Of a DNA stretch of 64,000 nucleotides, positions 20,977 to 29,852 are shown one piece after another. The DNA lies in assembly GCA_039105265.1 (NCBI GenBank), contig JAPFFF010000002.1:3472001-3536000 (forward strand), in the 5' to 3' direction. A program made the position numbers and the translations under genes. This DNA comes from Tritrichomonas musculus (lineage: Eukaryota; Parabasalia; Tritrichomonadida; Tritrichomonadidae). Below the pieces are notes generated by a model, which was not told where the DNA came from, searched no databases, and saw only the letters and a program-made list of their open reading frames with translations. The first letter of the stretch is position 1. Every line of letters begins with the position of its first letter.

Positions 20977-21346
20977 TAAACTAAGTTTTTTAATTATTAC
21001 CTTATTCACAAAAAAATTGAGAGTTTTTAATTCAAATTTTCTATGAGTCTTCAGAAAGTAGAACGATAAGTAGGGACAAATTATTTTTTTAAAATACCAT
21101 ATCTTTCAATTTTGAGAAGATGAAAATAAAAAAAAAGAATATAAAAAAGTTATTTATTCAGGAAAAATGCATTTTAAATAGCTTTGGGAGCCTTTGAGGG
21201 CTAAGCCCAATTGGTTAAGGTAATAGCGGGAGCCTCAACCTGAGATGAATGAAAGTAATCATGCCATTATAACTTAAAAAATAATATTTAGCTTTATTCA
21301 AATTTGAGAGGACGATAAGAAGGGACAAATTAAAAAACTTAGTTTA
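20977..21346. mobile_element. Possible MITE with 19-bp terminal inverted repeats
   Basis: TAAACTAAGTTTTTTAATT at 20977-20995 recurs in inverted orientation at 21328-21346. The motif ACGATAAG(T/A)AGGGACAAATT occurs twice in direct orientation (about 21062 and 21310), the second next to the right arm. No clear target duplication is seen. The inside includes a G+C-richer patch at about 21182-21260. Confidence 0.4.
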
Positions 21347-21509
21347 TTTCTCTCACTTTTTATGATCAATTGACATATGAAATGAAATTCTTAACAGAAT
21401 CTACACGAATCAAAGTACAAATGCATGACACATTTTCACCTTCATGATGCTTTTTTTTTCGCAAATTCATTGAATACTTTTGAATCATATAGAAAAAGTT
21501 CTTTTTCAA

Positions 21510-21805
21510 TCTTATACTTTATCTTCACCACCAAACTTTTTGAGTTCAGGATAGAAAAAGTGACAACAACGGCTATTATTATAAATGTTGGAATCAACAG
21601 TGATTATTTCATTTTCAAGAAGAAACATATGTCTTGTTGCCATCAGAGCTTTCAATGAATAGATGAAAACTATTATAAAGTTTTTTCTTTTCTTCAATAT
21701 ATTTTCCAATTTCTTGATTAGCAGTAATTAATTGCTTGATTACTTGTAGATATGAATTAAGATTTTGGGAATAATTTTGAATTAAATATAATCGTTTTTC
21801 TTCTC
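21510..21805 (-). pseudogene. N-terminal fragment of an ankyrin/DUF3447-type gene
   Basis: Read on the minus strand, one frame gives YSQNLNSYLQVIKQLITANQEIGKYIEEKK and then, after a frame change, MFLLENEIITVDSNIY ... CHFFYPELKKFGG. The second part matches LFLIEQKIVTVNKSI ... YLFYFYPEIKDFL of the gene at 16085-19711 in order and spacing. The frame change and lack of any ankyrin repeats mark it as a truncated relic of the same family. Confidence 0.65.
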
Positions 21806-21896
21806 AAAAAAAAGAAAACTTTCTTTTTATATAAATACTGCATTATTGCATGGCTAGAGAAAAATAAATTAACAATAATAAGAAAAAACTTTTAAT

Positions 21897-22928
21897 TTAG
21901 TTACTGTCGTTTTCAGTTTCTAGGGTGTTGTATTTTGAAATAATTGAATCAATCCTATCTTGATTTTCAACATTTAATATTCTTCTGAACGTATTTTTCC
22001 CACAATCTTCAATAAATTTCATTTCAATCAATTTCCCCAATACACTTTTTAGTTGTTCATCATCAACACCAACTTTTTCAATGAGATCTTTTTTTGTGAA
22101 ATCATCATTTTTTAATTCCATTATGGACAACATCGCTAATTCCATTTTTTCATCGACATCGGAATCATTAGCATTCATTTTTTTTTGCTGCTGTGATGAT
22201 GTAAAATTAGGTACAGCTGTATCCAATTTGAGGGTTAGCGAATGAAATTTAGTTTTTAATGCACCTCCAATATTAATGCATTCTGAATCTGTTACAAATT
22301 GGAAAGCCGGAACATTATCAGCATTAACAAATCCTGGTGGATTATAATCTGGAGGTGTAATATCGTCATAGTAGTAAATCCTCATCCCAATGTGCCTTTC
22401 AGTTGGGAGAGGAGGTAATGTATGGCTTAGAGTGATCAAGGTTCGAACAATTTGGCACCAAGCATGCTGAATTTGTTCACGGGTCATATAAGTAAATTCT
22501 TTTGGCTGCTGACCTTTAGCATTAGCAATTAAACCCATACTGATGTTACCATTTTTAGGGTATGTAAAGGTGAAGGTATATGATTCAAGCAAAGATTCAG
22601 GATTATTGAACTCAGCAAATATTGAAAAAACAAGAGATTTTAAATAATGCTTTTCAATTGCATCAAAAACACCTTTTTCTATCCATTCATTTATAGCAAA
22701 AGCTTCAGGGTTTGCATCAGGAATTAAAGCTTTTAGCTTGAGCCCTGCAAGTTTGGTATCAGAAAAATTTTCTTCTGGAAATAGGTACCGAAGATATGCA
22801 ATTGAGGATATTGATGAACGAAGTATATTTTTGACTAATGTCAAAGACTGAACCTCTGTACATATCTCAACTGCTTGACGGATGCGTTGAACAGTGCGAC
22901 TCTAAAGTTAGAAAAGAAAACATACCAT
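21897..22928 (-). CDS. HORMA-domain protein (Hop1/HORMAD-like), with a 24-nt intron
   Basis: The HORMA domain covers about residues 5-230 (SLTLVKNILRSSISSIAYLRYLFPEENF; YTFTFTYPKNGNISMGLI; LPPLPTERHIGMRIYYYDDITPPDY). A short winged-helix-like C-terminal segment follows (about 245-320). Meiotic HORMA proteins organise chromosome axes and control recombination and synapsis. The conserved frame continues upstream of any ATG to AGT at 22901, where a stop codon follows. Immediately upstream lies an ATG (22926-22928) followed by GTATGT and ending TCTAACTTTAG. Removing the intron 22902-22925 joins ATG directly to that frame (M-SRTVQRIRQAVEICTEV...), giving 335 aa. The gene is divergent from the TGS1-like gene, 147 bp away. 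Confidence 0.88.
22902..22925 (-). other. 24-nt spliceosomal intron directly after the start codon
   Basis: On the minus strand the intron starts GTATGT and ends TCTAACTTTAG, with the branch-site-like CTAAC 5 nt from the end. This matches the trichomonad pattern of a fused branch point and 3' splice site and the short intron class (about 23-30 nt) known in Trichomonas. It is phase 0 and the first exon contributes only the Met codon. Confidence 0.82.
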
Positions 22929-23075
22929 TCTTCAAAAATATTTTTGATTTTATAAAAAGATCATTTTATAAAGAACATCAAAAATTGTTAAATTGAATAA
23001 GTTTGTTTAATTTTGAATGATTTGATTGACTAAATAAAGTCATAAAAAATAAACAATAAATACTCCGAATGATAA

Positions 23076-23861
23076 ATGAAAAGATTGTTTGATGATGGAA
23101 GACAAATATGGGAAATTGTACCATCAGAAATTACCGAGGCTCCTTCAAACATTCTATCTAAGTATAATCCCTTTGTAAAAAAAAAATCTAAATGCTTTGA
23201 TGATTATAACATCTATTCAATCCAAAGGTATTGGGATAGAAGATTCTTATATTGGCCAAATTTTGACAGCGGAATATGCACAGATACAGTTGGCTTGTAT
23301 AGTGTTACTCCTTGGGATTCTGCCGTTCAGATAGCTCAGACTCTTGATTCATATTATCCAAACGATTCTTCCATCATTGTTGATGCTTGTTGTGGTGTAG
23401 GAGGAAATACAGTTGCATTTTCAAGATGCATTAATGGTTCAAATGTTATCGGCGTTGATACAAATTCTACCCGTTTAATTTGCGCAAAAAATAATTCAAA
23501 GGTTAGCGGAAGTGAAATTTATACAGACTTTGTTAGAGATGATGCAATTAATTTTGTCTCTTCTCTCCGTGGGACTGCCAGATTTGTATTTTCATCTCCT
23601 CCTTGGGGAGGTCCTGGCTACTCAATAAAAACTCTTCAGGACATACCATTTGACGTTTTCGCATTAATGGAAGCAACTATGAAAGGTTGTATTGGAAATA
23701 ATGGTAGACTTGTACTCTATTTACCTCGCCATTTCCCAGTAAAAGAAGCTAAAAAGCTAGTTATAAAAGGAACAAAAATGTCAAAATTTGATGTAACAAC
23801 CGGCAAAGATGAGAAAGTTATTGCTTCTTGCTTTTTGTATGGTAAACCAAAGAATTCATAA
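23076..23861 (+). CDS. TGS1-like cap trimethylguanosine synthase
   Basis: A 261-aa SAM-dependent methyltransferase. After a short N-terminus comes KYWxxRxx-like YSIQRYWDRRFLYWPNFDSGI, then TPWDSAVQIAQTL, SAM-binding motif I VDACCGVGGNTVAFS (about residues 106-120), VIGVDTN, and the catalytic-type motif FSSPPWGGPGY (SPPWGGPxY), which is diagnostic for Tgs1. Tgs1 converts the m7G cap of snRNAs/snoRNAs to 2,2,7-trimethylguanosine or dimethylguanosine. The protein is short, like other protist Tgs1 enzymes that keep only the catalytic domain. Confidence 0.93.
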   Translation: MKRLFDDGRQIWEIVPSEITEAPSNILSKYNPFVKKKSKCFDDYNIYSIQRYWDRRFLYWPNFDSGICTDTVGLYSVTPWDSAVQIAQTLDSYYPNDSSIIVDACCGVGGNTVAFSRCINGSNVIGVDTNSTRLICAKNNSKVSGSEIYTDFVRDDAINFVSSLRGTARFVFSSPPWGGPGYSIKTLQDIPFDVFALMEATMKGCIGNNGRLVLYLPRHFPVKEAKKLVIKGTKMSKFDVTTGKDEKVIASCFLYGKPKNS

Positions 23862-24086
23862 TATTAATAAAAAATATCACGTAAATGAAATTATAAGGAT
23901 TTATAACAGAAAATTATTCTATTATTATTTTTGACTCTTATTGCAAATCATTTATTTTATATATCCATATTAAAGTTGAAAATTATCAATTTGCTTGTTG
24001 CAATTACAACAACACACCAGCCAAAAATGAACAGAAAAAAATTGAATACTTTTTAAATTTTTTACAATTTTCCAATTTTATAGAAA

Positions 24087-25994
24087 ATGAGGATGAGATT
24101 TCATCGCAAATTTCGGAGTGAAGATGAGCCTGACTGGCCCAGCACTTCAAAAGCTTGGAAGGATTTGATGAAAACACCATTAAACATAAATTTTAAAGAT
24201 TTATTTGATCAAATGGTTCGACTTTTTCATTATTCGCCATCCAATTTCATCGACAACATCAGAAAATCATATCATATTTGTGATGAACTTCCAATTAACT
24301 ATTTGATTTCAGACGTTCAAAAGAAAACTGTACATTTTTTCTCTTATTTTAAATTAATTTTTCCTAAAGACGAACTTGAAAAATTTATTAAACAACCAAA
24401 TTTTCAACCAGAAAACGTTGAAAAATCATTTTCAAATCCAGATGTACCAATCTTATTTCATTCGATTTGCTACCTCTATCAATTAATACTTCAATCAATG
24501 AAAGATGACATTAATGAATTTAATAAATATGCTCCTCAAATTGCTTTTGTTTTTGGCAAGCTCCTAGTTCCAGAAGGAACCCGACATTTAGAGTCAACTA
24601 CATTTCATCTTGATCAAATATATATGTCTCCAGTTTATTTTTCAGCAGAAAAATTGCAGATCATCGAAAATTCTAATTCTCCTTCTAAAAATAATGATTC
24701 TGATAAATACCAAAATTACGAAAAACTCCCAGCAATATTAGAAATAGATGAAAATGGAATTATATCTATTTACAAAGCGTCTGACTATAAATTTATTACT
24801 AAAATCGATCAAACCACTTTTACTCCTCTTATAGAAACCAATTCAGTTCTATTTTTTGATAATGGAACTAAACCTCTAATTACTATTCAGTTTCCATCAT
24901 CAGATTGTTCAGCTGATGCTTTTGATTTTTCTCTTTCACCACCGCGGCGTGGTTTTATGCAAATGAGTTCTTTCTTACATTCAATCAAATCATTTAAGAA
25001 TATTAGCTCCTTTTTCCCCAGTGAAGTATCAAAACTTCCAGCACACTTCACCTCCAATTTACAGCAATGCCTATGCTGTTCCACCATGGAACTTTTATTT
25101 TACGAATTCATCATCCCTGCAAGCGAAGCAAAAGTAATCCAAGACAACATTGATTTTTTCATAGACGCCATTGGTGATAATATACTTCCATTTATTCGTG
25201 CATTAGTGGAACTTAACTGGATGATGACACCATATGGCTCGATGCTCATTTTAAGGCAAAATTCGCAGCTTACTCTTCTTTGTCGTATGTTTTTACGTAT
25301 CTTTGCTGATGATTATTCCAAGTACATCTTAAATGGTCTACAAAATATAATTGAAAGTGGATCTTCCTATATAAAATCGATGCCAATTAATGACGAAAGT
25401 GACGCTATTAATTTTATTGAAAAAGTTTGGGATCCACTTGTAAATCTACTTTTTAATTCAGTATCAAAAATGCCTTCAATACTTCGGACTTTATTACGGA
25501 TTTTATTTGTCAGATGCGCTGGGTTTTATGTCAACGAACCTTCGCCTTTTTTAGTTGTTCCAAATCTTCTTCTATTGCGCTTTTTATTACCTCCTTTTAC
25601 TGAACTTTCGGTCAAGCTTTATGCAAGAGAACCGAAAGTGTTAAAAATCTCTCAATTGGCTCAATCTTCTCTTCTTTCTCTCTTCTATTTCGGCTCTTGG
25701 TCTGAAGACAAGGAGCCTGTTTTATCCAAACATAAAGATGCAATGAAGAAGTATTATAAAAAGGCTGAAAAATTTGAATATGAAATCGTTAATTGTACTG
25801 AATTTGATTATAATTATAAAAACGTGGTGAAGCCTGAAGGTGACTTGTTTGAATTGGCTGGAAACTCGGCGGAAAGAGTAATTACGATGAACATGAAAGA
25901 TCCAAATAAAATCTTACATTCTCATATTTATTGTGTGTCTTTGATGCAAATGATTGAGGAATATACATTTGATTTCACTACTAATGATAAGTAA
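24087..25994 (+). CDS. RasGAP-domain protein
   Basis: A 635-aa protein. The first 330 residues or so show no domain I recognise. The C-terminal half (about 340-560) has RasGAP features: WMMTPYGSMLILRQNSQLTLLCRMFLRIFADDYSKYIL corresponds to the 'LFRxNSLATK...YL' block, whose Arg is the catalytic finger that speeds GTP hydrolysis by Ras, and VVPNLLLLRFLLPPFTEL corresponds to the FLRF-x-x-PA block. It should act on a Ras-type GTPase at a membrane. The region FSLSPPRRGF (about 291-300) is Pro/basic-rich and may be a linker. The ATG at 24087 is the first in frame. Confidence 0.75.
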   Translation: MRMRFHRKFRSEDEPDWPSTSKAWKDLMKTPLNINFKDLFDQMVRLFHYSPSNFIDNIRKSYHICDELPINYLISDVQKKTVHFFSYFKLIFPKDELEKFIKQPNFQPENVEKSFSNPDVPILFHSICYLYQLILQSMKDDINEFNKYAPQIAFVFGKLLVPEGTRHLESTTFHLDQIYMSPVYFSAEKLQIIENSNSPSKNNDSDKYQNYEKLPAILEIDENGIISIYKASDYKFITKIDQTTFTPLIETNSVLFFDNGTKPLITIQFPSSDCSADAFDFSLSPPRRGFMQMSSFLHSIKSFKNISSFFPSEVSKLPAHFTSNLQQCLCCSTMELLFYEFIIPASEAKVIQDNIDFFIDAIGDNILPFIRALVELNWMMTPYGSMLILRQNSQLTLLCRMFLRIFADDYSKYILNGLQNIIESGSSYIKSMPINDESDAINFIEKVWDPLVNLLFNSVSKMPSILRTLLRILFVRCAGFYVNEPSPFLVVPNLLLLRFLLPPFTELSVKLYAREPKVLKISQLAQSSLLSLFYFGSWSEDKEPVLSKHKDAMKKYYKKAEKFEYEIVNCTEFDYNYKNVVKPEGDLFELAGNSAERVITMNMKDPNKILHSHIYCVSLMQMIEEYTFDFTTNDK

Positions 25995-26262
25995 CTGGTT
26001 ATTTGTTAGTTTTAATTTTGTGAATTATTGTAAACGATTATTTTATTATTGCCTTGCTTTATTTGTTTTTTTGATTGTTAATCTATATAAGACATTATTA
26101 TGTTTAAAATACAGATAAAAAAAAGACAAGTTAAAATCAAGTTATCTGATCTTTCATTTTTGAATAGAATTTTGTTTTAATTTCAATAATAATTTGCATA
26201 ATAAATCGTATTATTCTTATTGAAAAAAAAAAAACTTTTTACAAAACATTATATTAAATACA

Positions 26263-26988
26263 TTAATATGAATTGTTGATGATTTGAGCAACAATTCCAT
26301 CAACTTGCTTTTCAAATTCTTTCATCTTTGATTCTTTAATGTTGACACTAATATTATCAAAAACAAAAACTTTGACTTCTCTTTCGACAGTTGGAATGAA
26401 ATATGAAGCGTCCTTGACTTCATTTGTGTATTGAGACGATTCACTAACTGACATTTCTGTTGGGACAGTTTCTGATGACACTGAATTTGGTACTGAAAAA
26501 CTGCTCACAGGTGAACAAGCTTCATTAACTGCTACACTAGTGTTTAGCTCAGCTTCATTTGGAGAACTTAAATAATCAAATGGATTACAATTAATGATGT
26601 CTACAATAAAAGTTGATTTATCTACACATTGTTCAAGTGGGACTTCAAAATGATGTTCCTTGTTGATTTTTAAGGCAAATAAATCAATATTTGCATTTCC
26701 ATATCTTACAAATCCATGTCCAGATGGGTTTTCAAAACGAAATGACAAATTTAATAAATATTTTTTTTTCTCTTTTTTAATTGTTTTTGGGAGAGTACAT
26801 TTTAAATCAATATCTTCATTCCATCGAACTGAATTATCTGCTATCTGAACAGGCTTGGTACTTTTTTTAGTATAACATTGTTTCAAACGAATATATAATC
26901 TTGAATTTTGGGTGGGAATATCGTTTAATTTCATATTTGTTAATAAAACAGTGAATTTGTCATAGAAACCTAGCTTTGATGATTTCAT
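26263..26988 (-). CDS. NT-type C2 domain (EEIG1/EHBP1-like) protein
   Basis: A 241-aa protein. Residues about 5-125 form an NT-type C2 domain: YDKFTVLLTNMKLNDIP, LYIRLKQCYTKKSTKPVQIADNSVRWNEDIDLKC, LNLSFRFENPSG and YGNANIDLFAL. The ligand-like 'v.dn.v.Wne' signature is clear. This domain type sits at the N-terminus of cytoskeleton- and membrane-linked proteins such as EHBP1. The remainder is Ser/Thr-rich and likely disordered, with a short acidic/helical end. Start chosen at the ATG at 26988; the frame is open seven codons further but without ATG. Confidence 0.7.
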   Translation of the reverse strand: MKSSKLGFYDKFTVLLTNMKLNDIPTQNSRLYIRLKQCYTKKSTKPVQIADNSVRWNEDIDLKCTLPKTIKKEKKKYLLNLSFRFENPSGHGFVRYGNANIDLFALKINKEHHFEVPLEQCVDKSTFIVDIINCNPFDYLSSPNEAELNTSVAVNEACSPVSSFSVPNSVSSETVPTEMSVSESSQYTNEVKDASYFIPTVEREVKVFVFDNISVNIKESKMKEFEKQVDGIVAQIINNSY

Positions 26989-27252
26989 ATTAATATAATA
27001 CAATTTCAAAAAAAAGATATCTAATTCAATATTTGATTTTAAAGAATTTTTTGTTAAAGCTATTAGAATTTTCTTAATGCTTTAGCGGTATTTGATTTCG
27101 TAAAATTGGAAACGTACGTTAACTTTAATCCGTAAAATTGGAAATAATATTTTATTTATTCAAAAGTATAAATATAATAATATAATGATGATTGGTCGTG
27201 TAAACAAATAAACATTACTTTTTTTATTAAGATAAATATATCAATAAAGAAT

Positions 27253-29028
27253 TTATTTCCTTGCGCAGAAAAAGTATATAAGGAATAAAGCATCAATCAC
27301 CGCAGTAACAGGAGAAATCTCCTTAATTTCTTTGAGTGCCATTTCTTTATTAGTATAGGATCTTTTATGATGTTCAGCATATCTTTCTTCACCAGAATCT
27401 TCAACTATATTTAATTGCGATTGAGCATTACTATCATTTGTGGGCTCATCTTCATCATCAGAGTTATTTCTCGAAATTGAATCTGAAATCTGATCCATTT
27501 CTCTATCTTGCTCTTTAGCTTCTTCAGAAGATAATTCACGAGCTATCTGATTTTTGCAGCAGCATGACCTGCATGCGTAATAAGCTGCAGCAATGAGTTT
27601 CATGAAAGTGTGGCACAAAAGACCAAGAGCAATTCCAATTGAAATATTATATGAAAATGGCATAAATGAAATAGTCATGAAAGCTGGAGCTGCAACTGAA
27701 ACATCATTGAAATTGAGATCTGTAATACTTGATATCATAAGAACGCCCACGTACATTAATGCTGGTGTTGTTGCTGTAGACGGAATAATTTGAGCAAGTG
27801 GAGAAATCCAAAGTGCAATAAAGAAACAAAGAGCTGTTATGAGAGATGCAAAACCGGTACGAGCTCCTTCATTAACACCAGCGCTTGATTCGACAAAAGT
27901 TGTAACCGTTGATACTCCACAAAATGTTCCAGCGAGTGTTCCGATTGAATCACAAAGCAAAGCTTGACCCATATTTGGAAGCTTTCCTTCATCATTTAAA
28001 AGATGAGCACGTTTTGCTGTACCAAGAAGAGTTCCAATTGTATCAAACATATCAACCATTGCAAAAGCCAAAATGATAGCAATGATATTAAGTAAATCTG
28101 AAAACCAACGGCTCTTCACAAAAAGATCTTTCCAGCCATTACGGAAAATTATAAATGCTGATTGTTTTCCCCAATGCTTGAAAGCTGTAATTGGATCTTT
28201 AATATCAACTGTTAATGATGGATCAACAACATATGCAGCATATCCTAAGTAATAATCAACAACATCTGTAGCATTTTTTCCTAGAGAGGCAGCAAGTCTA
28301 TCAAGTTGTTTTTGGTCATTTGGATCTACATATCCACCACAATATCCAACAATATAGTGAAGAATTGTACCAACAAGAATTCCCCAAAGCATACCACCTC
28401 GAACGTTAAGATAGCATAATATACAAATGATTAAAAAGTTGAGTAAAACGAGTAATGTTGGCCAGATTTCTTCAAATTCATAATCTAATGCATTTAATGG
28501 TGCAAATGCGACCAGAGTTGATCTATCATCCCTTATGATTTTTGAATTTTGAAGTCCAACAAATGCAATAAAGAGACCTATTCCTGCAGTAATTGCATTT
28601 TTAATGCATAATGGAACTGAATCAACTATTTTTTCACGTACTCCAAAAATAGTAAGCAATAAGAATATAACTCCAGATAAGAAAACAATAAATAATGCAT
28701 TTCCATATGTTAAATATCTTTCTCCCATTTTCATATTAACTACTGTAAATGCGAAATATGCGTTAAGACCCATTCCTGGTGCTTGTGCAAAAGGCAAATT
28801 GGCATACAGAGCCATCATTAATGTTCCAACAATAGCCCCAATGCAAGTTCCTATATATAATGATTCTTTATCTGCTGTATTAGGTCCTGCAGTAAGTGAA
28901 GGATTAACAACTAAAATGTAAGCCATAGACATGAATGTTGTGATGCCTCCCATACATTCATTTTTGAAGTTTGATCCGGCTTCTGTTATATGCCAAAATT
29001 TATCAAAGGCACGAAGTATTTTAGCCAT
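27253..29028 (-). CDS. Purine (xanthine/uracil family, AzgA-type) permease
   Basis: A 591-aa polytopic membrane protein of the NCS2/AzgA-like group, which import adenine, guanine or hypoxanthine. Recognisable blocks: ECMGGITTFMSMAYILVVNPSL, PFAQAPGMGLNAYFAFTVV, PLCIKNAITAGIGLFIAFVGLQN, AFAMVDMFDTIGTLLGTAKRA, LCDSIGTLAGTFCGVSTVTTFVESSAGVNEGARTGFASL and TTPALMYVGVLM. About 12 or more hydrophobic segments are visible. The last 100 residues are acidic and cytoplasmic-looking. Parasitic trichomonads cannot make purines and depend on such uptake. The start is the ATG at 29028, because the upstream open frame is Asn/Lys-rich and unlike the family, and an Inr-like motif lies 16 nt before it. Confidence 0.93.
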   Translation of the reverse strand: MAKILRAFDKFWHITEAGSNFKNECMGGITTFMSMAYILVVNPSLTAGPNTADKESLYIGTCIGAIVGTLMMALYANLPFAQAPGMGLNAYFAFTVVNMKMGERYLTYGNALFIVFLSGVIFLLLTIFGVREKIVDSVPLCIKNAITAGIGLFIAFVGLQNSKIIRDDRSTLVAFAPLNALDYEFEEIWPTLLVLLNFLIICILCYLNVRGGMLWGILVGTILHYIVGYCGGYVDPNDQKQLDRLAASLGKNATDVVDYYLGYAAYVVDPSLTVDIKDPITAFKHWGKQSAFIIFRNGWKDLFVKSRWFSDLLNIIAIILAFAMVDMFDTIGTLLGTAKRAHLLNDEGKLPNMGQALLCDSIGTLAGTFCGVSTVTTFVESSAGVNEGARTGFASLITALCFFIALWISPLAQIIPSTATTPALMYVGVLMISSITDLNFNDVSVAAPAFMTISFMPFSYNISIGIALGLLCHTFMKLIAAAYYACRSCCCKNQIARELSSEEAKEQDREMDQISDSISRNNSDDEDEPTNDSNAQSQLNIVEDSGEERYAEHHKRSYTNKEMALKEIKEISPVTAVIDALFLIYFFCARK

Positions 29029-29852
29029 TTTAACTAAAATAGATGAAAAAATGAAGTTATGTGAATTTGAATGAAAATATGAATTTTTAAGCTTTTTTTT
29101 TTTTTGTGTGTGTGTGTTATTTTCCACAAAAAGATATAATGTATTTGATTTTAGAAAGAAAATTAAAAATACTGGTCCATATAAAAAGAAGTATTCAATA
29201 TTACCAACGGGCCAACCTAATTTTGAAAAGGGCCCTTTTCAAAAAAACATCCATATAAAAAGATGATACTGAATCGACTTTTATTTTATTTTTATTTTAA
29301 ATGAGTTAAAATTTAATGATATTTTGATCTAATAGATTTATAAATATTTGACCTTTCTTAAAAAAATTTTTTTCAGAAAGAATATTCAAAAGTAATAAAA
29401 TTTCGTGAACATGAGAATGAAATAGTCAACAAAGAAGATAACCAGCAAAACATTGATTATTATTGATGTATTAAAGGTGTAAATTAAATTAAAATCAAAG
29501 TTATAGAGATACTGTTTTCAAAATATTATCTATAATATAAATATTAACTTTGTAATACATCTGACGGGTATTTGTAATTACAAATGAGAACACTCTAATA
29601 AAAATATCTAAAACCCTGGAAATATTGAAATAGGATAAATAATAATTGAGTAATCACCGTTGATTCTTTATTTTGATGCATTAAACATGTGTAACACTTG
29701 AAAAGCATGCATTTTTCTACAATCAAAATTTTTATTGTAAAAAAATGGATCTCCCTTTTGGAGATTGTTGAGAAAATCTTTTGCTTTCAAAATTTAAGAT
29801 ATTTATTATAATTTCAAAGGCAATTTAAATTTTGAGAAATTCAATCCCTAAT
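29029..29852. other. Divergent intergenic region with a 24-bp perfect palindrome
   Basis: It contains a (GT)n microsatellite near 29106-29117, a perfect palindrome at 29221-29244 centred on GGGCCC with TTTTGAAAA arms, and the direct repeat CCATATAAAAAGA on both sides of it (29177 and 29251). No gene was recognised. Confidence 0.6.
29037..29046 (-). promoter_or_regulatory. Inr-like initiator of the purine permease gene
   Basis: The minus-strand motif TCATCTATTT places a +1 A about 16 nt upstream of the ATG at 29028, supporting that start over the longer open frame. Confidence 0.5.
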
